From positions 248,001 through 312,000 of the forward strand of contig JAMWBK010000003.1 in NCBI GenBank assembly GCA_029953675.1: a stretch of 64,000 nt of DNA. The letters are read 5' to 3'. Origin of the DNA: Rhodosorus marinus (lineage: Eukaryota; Rhodophyta; Stylonematophyceae; Stylonematales; Stylonemataceae). The translations under genes and the position numbers were made by a program. Every line of letters begins with the position of its first letter. The first letter of the stretch is position 1. The notes under the pieces are model-generated. The model did no database searches and was not told the DNA's origin. It was given only the letters and a program-made list of their open reading frames with translations. This document shows positions 58,276-64,000 of this stretch, in pieces.

Positions 58276-60839
58276 ATGCAAAGGATAAGAGCTAGGATTG
58301 AGCGGGTTTCGAACGCGGATACGCGATTTAAATCCATTTCAAACAGGGCTCCAGATGTCAATCGACTTGCGAGCTTGGGCGATCTCACGCTCTTCTTTGT
58401 TGACGATGATGTAGGTTGCTCTTTCAATCCCTGAACATTTGGTGGAATTCCCTCGCATTTCGGCGCTCGTGGCTAAACCTCTATTCTGTTTTCAACTTTG
58501 CTGTTGTTTAGAGCCAATTGTTCATGGTCGATCTGGGCATCATCGGAGGAGTCTGGAAGGTTGTTCTGAGCGAACCCGTAGAGGATATTGAGTCGATTGC
58601 TGCGGGCAGCGGTGATAAGCTTTTGGTTTTATGGAGTACTTCTTCAGCGTACATCATAGAAGTCGATACCTCTTTTGTCAGAACTGGCAAACCGTTGAGA
58701 GTCTTGAAGTTAGGAAGCGAGGCTTTTGCAGCTCGTCCCGGGCTGAAGATTATCCACGTCGAGTGGCATCCTCGATGTGAGGGACACATTGGGCTGTTTA
58801 CGTCGGATTCCTCGTTTTGGCTGTTTAATGTAGCAAAGTCTGTGGAAGAAGAGGAGCAGCGAATTCTCGTGGGGCCAACGAATCGGGTTATCGTGAGCTT
58901 CGCCTTCGGGCCAGCCTCGGCGTCCAACTGGGAGGTCCTCACGGTTTATTTTACTTCCTTGGACGCTTCAATATTCGCCCTATGCCCGGTGGCACCACAT
59001 GGGCTAAGCTTACCGATCTCAGTGGCAGCTTCCCTCGTCTCCGCAGCTGAGAAGAGATTCGAAGAAACCATTCCGCAGTACAGGACAGCGGAAGACAGCA
59101 GTCGCATGTTGGAAGATGCCGAATTCGGGAACGAGAGCAGCTTTCTAGGTGGAGATTTCCCACAAAAAGCGGAACCGCGACGAATACTGGATTTTCAAAA
59201 GCTGAAAACCGACCCAACCGCGTTCGCAGCTGATCCGCGAGCCGAGGATAGCAGTGCTACGTGGTGGACCAAGCAAGCACGAATTCGGCTCGGGTGGGTC
59301 CGAGAAAGCCTCATCGCTCGCGAGGGAGATCCGACTAGAGCGATTGTGAGGAAACCACGATCCTTTTCACCACAAATGGTTCCGCTTCTTCAAGGTCCAA
59401 TGTACCTAAGAAACGAAGCACTTTCGACGGATCGAATACAGCGAGACTGTCATGAGATAACCGTTCTAGACAATTCTCCTACGGTTATCTTCAGGAGCAT
59501 GGCCGGGAACCGAATCGATGTCCTATTAGCGCATGAGGAAATCGAGCCCGTTTGGAAGCTCTCCAGCAATGGAGTCGAAGACTCTGGCGACGAGGAAGAG
59601 GAAAACCTGAAGGCTGGGGAGGAAGTAGCGCCAGGCTTGATCTCCTTTGAGCAGGTGAAGCTTCCTGGCTGGAGCGCCGAGGAAACTGTCAACAGGCGAT
59701 CGCTGAATAGCATAGGAAAAGTGTTCGCGCTGAGAGGAAAGAGGGCGGAACCTGCCGTCTTTGTGAGATGTGCGGCCGGTTTGTTGTGCCTGAGAATGCC
59801 CTGGCTGAACATGTTGGAGTCGAACGATCCCGAGCAAGTCGCAAACGTGCCGGTTTCCCTGCTGTCGGCGCAGATCGCGACTGGTCATTCTGCGCCAATT
59901 GGTGGCGCGGGAGTCTTCACGGTACCGGAAGGGACAATCGGAGTTATTCTGACCTCTGAGGGCCTGCTGCAGATATCTTCGATGGCAAAGTCGATGCGCG
60001 ATTGGGGAATAGAATCTGCGCCGACGCCGATAGCCAGGAGGAAGCGTGATGAGAAGGATGGACCTAGTGGGAGCGCATTTGAGACTCATCTAGGCAGTGT
60101 CGTTGCCTCTCTTCCTTCCCCGGTGCGATTGGACACGGGTGCGTTCTCCAAGATGAGTTTGATGGAAGCTTTCAAGGTGCTCCTGAACCGGAAGACCAAC
60201 ATGCAAGGAACTTATTTTGGATCGTTTGCTCAGCTGCATGAGTTGATTACCGAGAGGTCGACACTGTGTCGTGATCTAACCCGAGAGCAGAGAAAACGAA
60301 CAGAAGAACTGGAGGACATCATTGCTGTAACTCAGGACAAATCGTCATCAGTCAAGAGAAAGCTAGACCGTTGTAACCTACAGTACGAGAATTTGGCGGC
60401 GCGAGTACGGATGGTCATGCAGATTATTAACGATGGATCTGCGAAGCTGAGCAAAGCAGAGGAGAGGCAGCTAGCAGATTACAAGCTCAGGTGACTCCTT
60501 CTCTGTGCATCGGTCACCTTTGCCCGACCGTTCATGCAATAGGCTAACCCAGATGCCTTTTTACTTTTTGGATGTTCAATGATTAGGAATGCTGAGCTGG
60601 AAAACCGGAGAACTCGTGTCCAGGGGCTTGCACAGGCAGCACGACAGCTTCAGGAAGAAGTTCTTGCGCAGAGAACCACTGAGTCCAGCACGCGATCAAA
60701 TCCGCTTATTCTCCGTACAGCTGATCGAAAGAAGATACACCAGGCCCTCGAAGACCACTCTACAGCAGTACAGAGGGCTCTCGAAACGAACGACGAGCTA
60801 TGCAAACGACTGCGCAGACTAGCGCTGGAGAGCTCCTGA
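58276..60839 (+). CDS. NUP88: NUP88/Nup82/MOS7-like nucleoporin
   Basis: NUP88 belongs to the cytoplasmic-face subcomplex of the nuclear pore and works in mRNA and protein export. Exons 58276-58410, 58512-60490 and 60587-60839 (introns 100 and 96 nt) join to about 788 aa. The N-terminal beta-propeller has DLTLFFVDDD joined to SQLFMVDLGIIGG across intron 1, HVEWHPRCEGHIGLFTSD (the conserved WHP/HIGLL core of the family), SFAFGP and LTVYFTSLDASIFAL. An acidic insert (GDEEEENLKAGEE) lies in the middle. The C-terminal 190 residues are coiled-coil (EQRKRTEELEDI, KLDRCNLQYENLAAR, TRVQGLAQAARQLQEEV), the part that binds Nup214/Nup62 partners. Layout and length fit NUP88. Confidence 0.8.
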
Positions 60840-61447
60840 GGACCGAGCGAACATCGCCGGGATGCTGCCAGTTTCCTAGCTGTTGATGGCTCCTACCAGT
60901 GTCCCAGCCAAGTCTTGTCCATAGAGATCGTTTTGCCTCCAACGTAGTCGAAGCCCTGCGGCGGGAAATGCGGCTACAATACGCGCAATGAAGGCATCCA
61001 CATCTACAACCCGTTGGAACTGAGTCCTCTTGCTTTTTGCTTGTCACTCTTCTTTTAATCAAAAGAACTTGTATCTTAATCTTTTCTGCATGGTCGTTCG
61101 CCTTTGGATGAACACAGCTATTGTCGGCAAACATAAGAAAGCCCGATATGCTATTAATAATAATAAAAAGAACAAAAGCAAAACGTCAGAAACGGACGAG
61201 GAAGCTGAGATGCAACATCGCTAAAGCAATTTTCTCCCGATCTTCATTCAGGTCTTCATTGCCGCCACTAAAAGACAAACTGCGAAGACCTTCGGTTTCG
61301 TTCCATCAATCTCCCTGGAGGCTGTGGACAGAGCTTCACCTCTCCAAGAGTGAAGCTTGTTGAGCGCTGACAGCGAAGAGTGCCAATGTACGCGTATTGT
61401 CTAGCAAAGGAGCTGGTCTTTTCCCGTAAAGAACAGCTGTCCGTCCA
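60840..61447. other. Convergent intergenic region
   Basis: About 600 bp between convergent stops of the nucleoporin and GDT1. Nothing recognisable except short chance frames. Confidence 0.4.
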
Positions 61448-62559
61448 TTAAACGAGCCTTCCACTGACAGTGACGACGGCGAACAATACGAATGTGACAC
61501 CACCTGTGAGAAGGACTGCTCGTTCGGATATTTGTGCGGCAAGTAGGCGTCCTCCGACTACGGCGATCGATGTGCAGACAGTGTGACCTAGCATTCCACC
61601 GAGAATCACTCCATAAAGCTGTTCGGGGTTATGTGTAGGAAGCGGTTTCAGGCGAACGCAGGCCAGCGGGTTGGGAATTAGGTTAGACGCATGCTACTTA
61701 CGTTCTTGGCGGCAGCTAAGGCGATTGTTGCGAACTGTGAGCGGTCACCCCATTCCGCGAGGAACGTCATCGTAAATGCTTTGACTACCAGTGGAGACAG
61801 AATGCTGTACAAAAGCCTTCTAGTGTTGTAGCGGTACTTGTCATTGTCATCATTTGCTGGTTCCCCTTGCTCGACATCTAACGAGAGACAAGATAGCCGG
61901 TAAGAGAAGTTGTGTGCGTGCATCTTGGTCTGAGCCCGAACTGTTTATGAAGGCACTATCCAACCTTCGGGAGCGTTCAGTTCCTCCTCAACGTCGTGAA
62001 GTTCCTCGCTTTCCTTCCCTTGTTCAGATCGTTTTTGATACCACTCTTTGAGCATCGTTCCGCCAAAGTACAGGAACAGAACTGCAGCAGCTAGGGAGGT
62101 GTACTTCACATCGAGCATGAGCGGGAACGCTACTCCAAGAGCGGCAGATAATATCGTCATCAAATAGAGCGCTACAAGTGCACCTACCAAAACCTGCAAT
62201 CTTCCATTCTTCATCGCCAAAATGGCCGCGATAAAAAACGTCCTATCCCCAATCTCGGTGACCAAAATGATCAAAAAGCTCTGGAACAAAGCCGTAAAGA
62301 AACCAGTTCCTGTAAAAACCAAAACCAGGCCCGACAAACAAGGACGCCCCTCAGAAACAGAAGAAAAAAAGTCCAAATTACACTTGTCGACAAATCCCTT
62401 ACCAGTAAAATACCCGTGAAAAGAGCTGGGCAGACTTCCCAAAGCTTCATGCGCTGCTGCTGAAGCATCCACTCCGGCCCCTTGAGAAACTGTTTGTTCC
62501 ATTCTTCCCACCCCTCCCTCCACCAGAAGACCGTCTTCAAACTCTTTCACAATCCACAA
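61448..62559 (-). CDS. GDT1: GDT1/TMEM165-family Ca2+/Mn2+ transporter
   Basis: UPF0016 proteins move Mn2+ or Ca2+ into the Golgi, or into chloroplast thylakoids for photosystem II in plants. Exons 62559-61965, 61877-61702 and 61618-61448 (introns 87 and 83 nt, phases consistent) give about 313 aa. The two hallmark ExGD(K/R)(S/T) motifs are present in opposite halves: ILVTEIGDRTFFIAAILAM and FLAEWGDRSQFATIALAA. Each half has three membrane helices, with a charged linker (YQKRSEQGKESEELHDVEEE) between them and GGMLGHTVCTSIAVVGGRL near the end. The hydrophilic N-terminus of about 85 residues is not clearly a signal or transit peptide, so Golgi versus plastid placement cannot be decided. The donor of intron 1 (GTTGGA) is weak but restores frame exactly. 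Confidence 0.92.
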
Positions 62560-63782
62560 TCCTCTCTCTCCCCTCCCCCCCCGTAACAGAACTCCAACAC
62601 ACTCACCAACGTTTTCTCCACAGCTAACAACTACTAACCCTCTTTAACTCCATATCCGAAACCCTCAAATCCATTTCTTAGTAGAGTTTTCATTACACAA
62701 TATTCCCAAACACATTTGTCAGTCAGTGACCACCGCGACAGCACCGTACAGATACCCTCCCCCAACCACCACTCCCACGGTGGTCAATCACCTGACGTGA
62801 TCTATGTCAAGAGAACACGAGTTTGATCTCTCCATTGGTGAGTTAGTTGATTTGGTTTTGTTCATAGGTACTATCAGGTATTTTTTCCTATAGTATGAGT
62901 GCTGGGCGTCATGTCCATGACGCCCTTGAAAAGTCAGTTGACTCACTGGTTTGTCAACGTCTCCTAGCTGAGCTGATCTATTTTTATAGAACACCAGTTT
63001 GGTCTCCAATGTTGAGTTAGTTCATGGTACTAGCGGGTTTTTTTCGATGGTATGAGTGACGTGGGTATCAAGTCCATGACGAAGCAAGGACGCCACGGAC
63101 ATGACGCTCTTGCTTCACCCGATTGACTTACTGGCTTGTCAACGGCTCCTAGCTGAGCTGATATTTCTCTATAAAACACCGGTTTAGGTCTCGATTGGTA
63201 CGACAGTTGACAGGGTTCTTCATAGTGCTAAGAGGTGGGTTTCGATGGCATGAATGCTGAGCGTCATGGCCATGCGCCTTGACTCCACCCAACTAGGACG
63301 TTGAATAGTCACCTCAGACACAGTACACACGTTATACACCTGATCGCTCCAGCTGTGCTTCTCCAGGGTTCTTCGACGGTACTAACATTTTCATTTGGTG
63401 GTACTAACAGACAACTGCTTCAATTATTTGAAGAACATTATTTAAATCGTTGCTTTAGTACAACCATGCCGTACTAGCCGAGATTGTGAGATAGGGGACC
63501 TCACGGGTGGTGGGTAAGCACAAGTGAGCCAACGATACTCGTGAAGCTAGGAAGCAGAGGTCAGTCGCAGACAGGACGACAACAAGCAGCCTGATGAAGT
63601 ATGGAAAGGGACAGTTATGATCAATATTGACACATCCTCGTTCAGATGAACTCCTTGCTTGTCTCAGATATCTTTAGACAGGCAAAGGTTTCCTTCTGAG
63701 TCTCTACCCGGCAAAGCTCACTAGAAAGTCCGTTTACACAAATTTAATTGTCATTAACTACAAATGGTTTTAAAAATGTTAA
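62560..63782. other. Intergenic region with tandem repeat
   Basis: About 1.2 kb between the GDT1 start and the NFS1 stop, both on the minus strand. Apart from the tandem array at 62814-63300 (listed separately), nothing coding is visible. The left end should be the GDT1 promoter. Confidence 0.45.
62814..63300 (+). repeat. Degenerate tandem repeat, about 180-bp unit
   Basis: Units start at about 62814 (AACACGAGTTTGATCTC), 62990 (AACACCAGTTTGGTCTC) and 63175 (AACACCGGTTTAGGTCTC), 176 and 185 bp apart. Shared later landmarks are CTAGCTGAGCTGAT, TTGTCAACG.CTCCTAGC, the ATGAGTG / CGTCATG.CCATG block and the run of T before it. Two full copies and one partial are present. It may be a satellite-like array or the tail of an element; the copies contain no long frame. 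Confidence 0.75.
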
Positions 63783-64000
63783 TCAGTGGTCCTGAGACCA
63801 TTGAACGCTTTTCAAATCTACTCCTTCCTGTACCATCTCCCACAGAGGTGACATCTTCCGCAGCCGTGTAACCTCTCGAACTGTCTGGTCGCCCACGAAA
63901 TCGATCTCTTCGCTCGTGGTGAATCTACCAATACCGAACCGGATTGACGTATGGGCGAGTTCATCATCCACACCTAGAGCTCGAAGAACGTAGCTGGGCT
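63783..64000 (-). CDS. NFS1: Cysteine desulfurase NFS1, C-terminal end (partial)
   Basis: NFS1 takes sulfur from cysteine for iron-sulfur cluster assembly in mitochondria and for tRNA thiolation. Only the last 72 codons are in the window; the 5' part lies beyond position 64000. The visible sequence [32 protein letters not shown] and the terminal [20 protein letters not shown] match the eukaryotic NFS1/IscS C-terminus almost word for word, including the SPLWEM tail that contacts partners of the ISC complex. The catalytic cysteine loop is outside the window. No intron is seen in this part. Confidence 0.95.
   Translation of the reverse strand, partial: PSYVLRALGVDDELAHTSIRFGIGRFTTSEEIDFVGDQTVREVTRLRKMSPLWEMVQEGVDLKSVQWSQDH

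Noticed and set aside
1-64000. CRISPR array, phage or bacterial insertion sequence
   Set aside because: No regularly spaced direct repeats, no transposase or integrase frame, and the gene content is eukaryotic throughout.

Overview
This is a nuclear DNA window from a eukaryote. It carries single-copy eukaryotic housekeeping genes: the RNA polymerase III largest subunit, eIF3b, ribosomal protein eS10, NOB1, a NUP88-type nucleoporin, PEX10, a FRA10AC1-type protein, GDT1/TMEM165 and NFS1. They are broken by short GT-AG introns, mostly 66-117 nt, with one well-supported case of only 38 nt. Base composition is moderate and genes lie close together on both strands, often convergent with 150-200 bp between stop codons. 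A vacuolar iron transporter-type protein, an SLC13/TrkA-C transporter of the kind known from algae, a Moco sulfurase and a separate Mog-type enzyme would suit a unicellular alga or another protist. No gene here fixes the lineage, so I leave it open. All exon joins were made by eye from reading frames and splice sites; where the phases add up and family motifs continue across the join I say so.

Layout. 0-7 kb: an ADCK1-type UbiB kinase (-), a repeat-rich gap, a VIT/CCC1 iron transporter (+) and an unrecognised multi-exon gene (-). 7-16 kb: a DEAH-box helicase with UBA-like and RWD-like N-terminal domains (-), PEX10 (+), a laccase-domain (YfiH/LACC1) protein with altered catalytic residues (-) and an unknown protein with a presequence-like N-terminus (+). 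16-27 kb: a gene-poor AT-rich gap, a nine-exon SLC13-like transporter (+), a FANCE-like protein (-), a disordered interval holding an inverted repeat of two diverged gene pieces, and a FRA10AC1 homologue (-). 27-41.5 kb: RPC1 (+), Moco sulfurase (-), a degenerate JmjC/cupin-like protein (+) and an F-box plus von Willebrand A protein (-). 41.5-49 kb: a 3.7 kb gap without a confident gene, a single-domain Mog protein (-) and NOB1 (-). 49-64 kb: an RPUSD1-type pseudouridine synthase (+), eS10 (-), a small membrane RING protein (+), eIF3b (-), a NUP88-like nucleoporin (+), GDT1 (-), a tandem repeat array, and the 3' end of NFS1 (-) running off the window.

The genes form no operon-like pathway. 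The one functional thread is molybdenum cofactor and sulfur handling: a Mog-domain protein, the Moco sulfurase and the cysteine desulfurase lie within 30 kb. RPC1, NOB1, eS10 and eIF3b all serve RNA synthesis or translation, as expected of any eukaryotic chromosome. No bacterial mobile element, CRISPR array or tRNA/rRNA gene was seen. The most unusual items are the degenerate laccase-domain protein, the F-box/vWA combination, the inverted repeat at 24.1/25.0 kb, and the repeat families at 2.5-3.6 kb and 62.8-63.3 kb.
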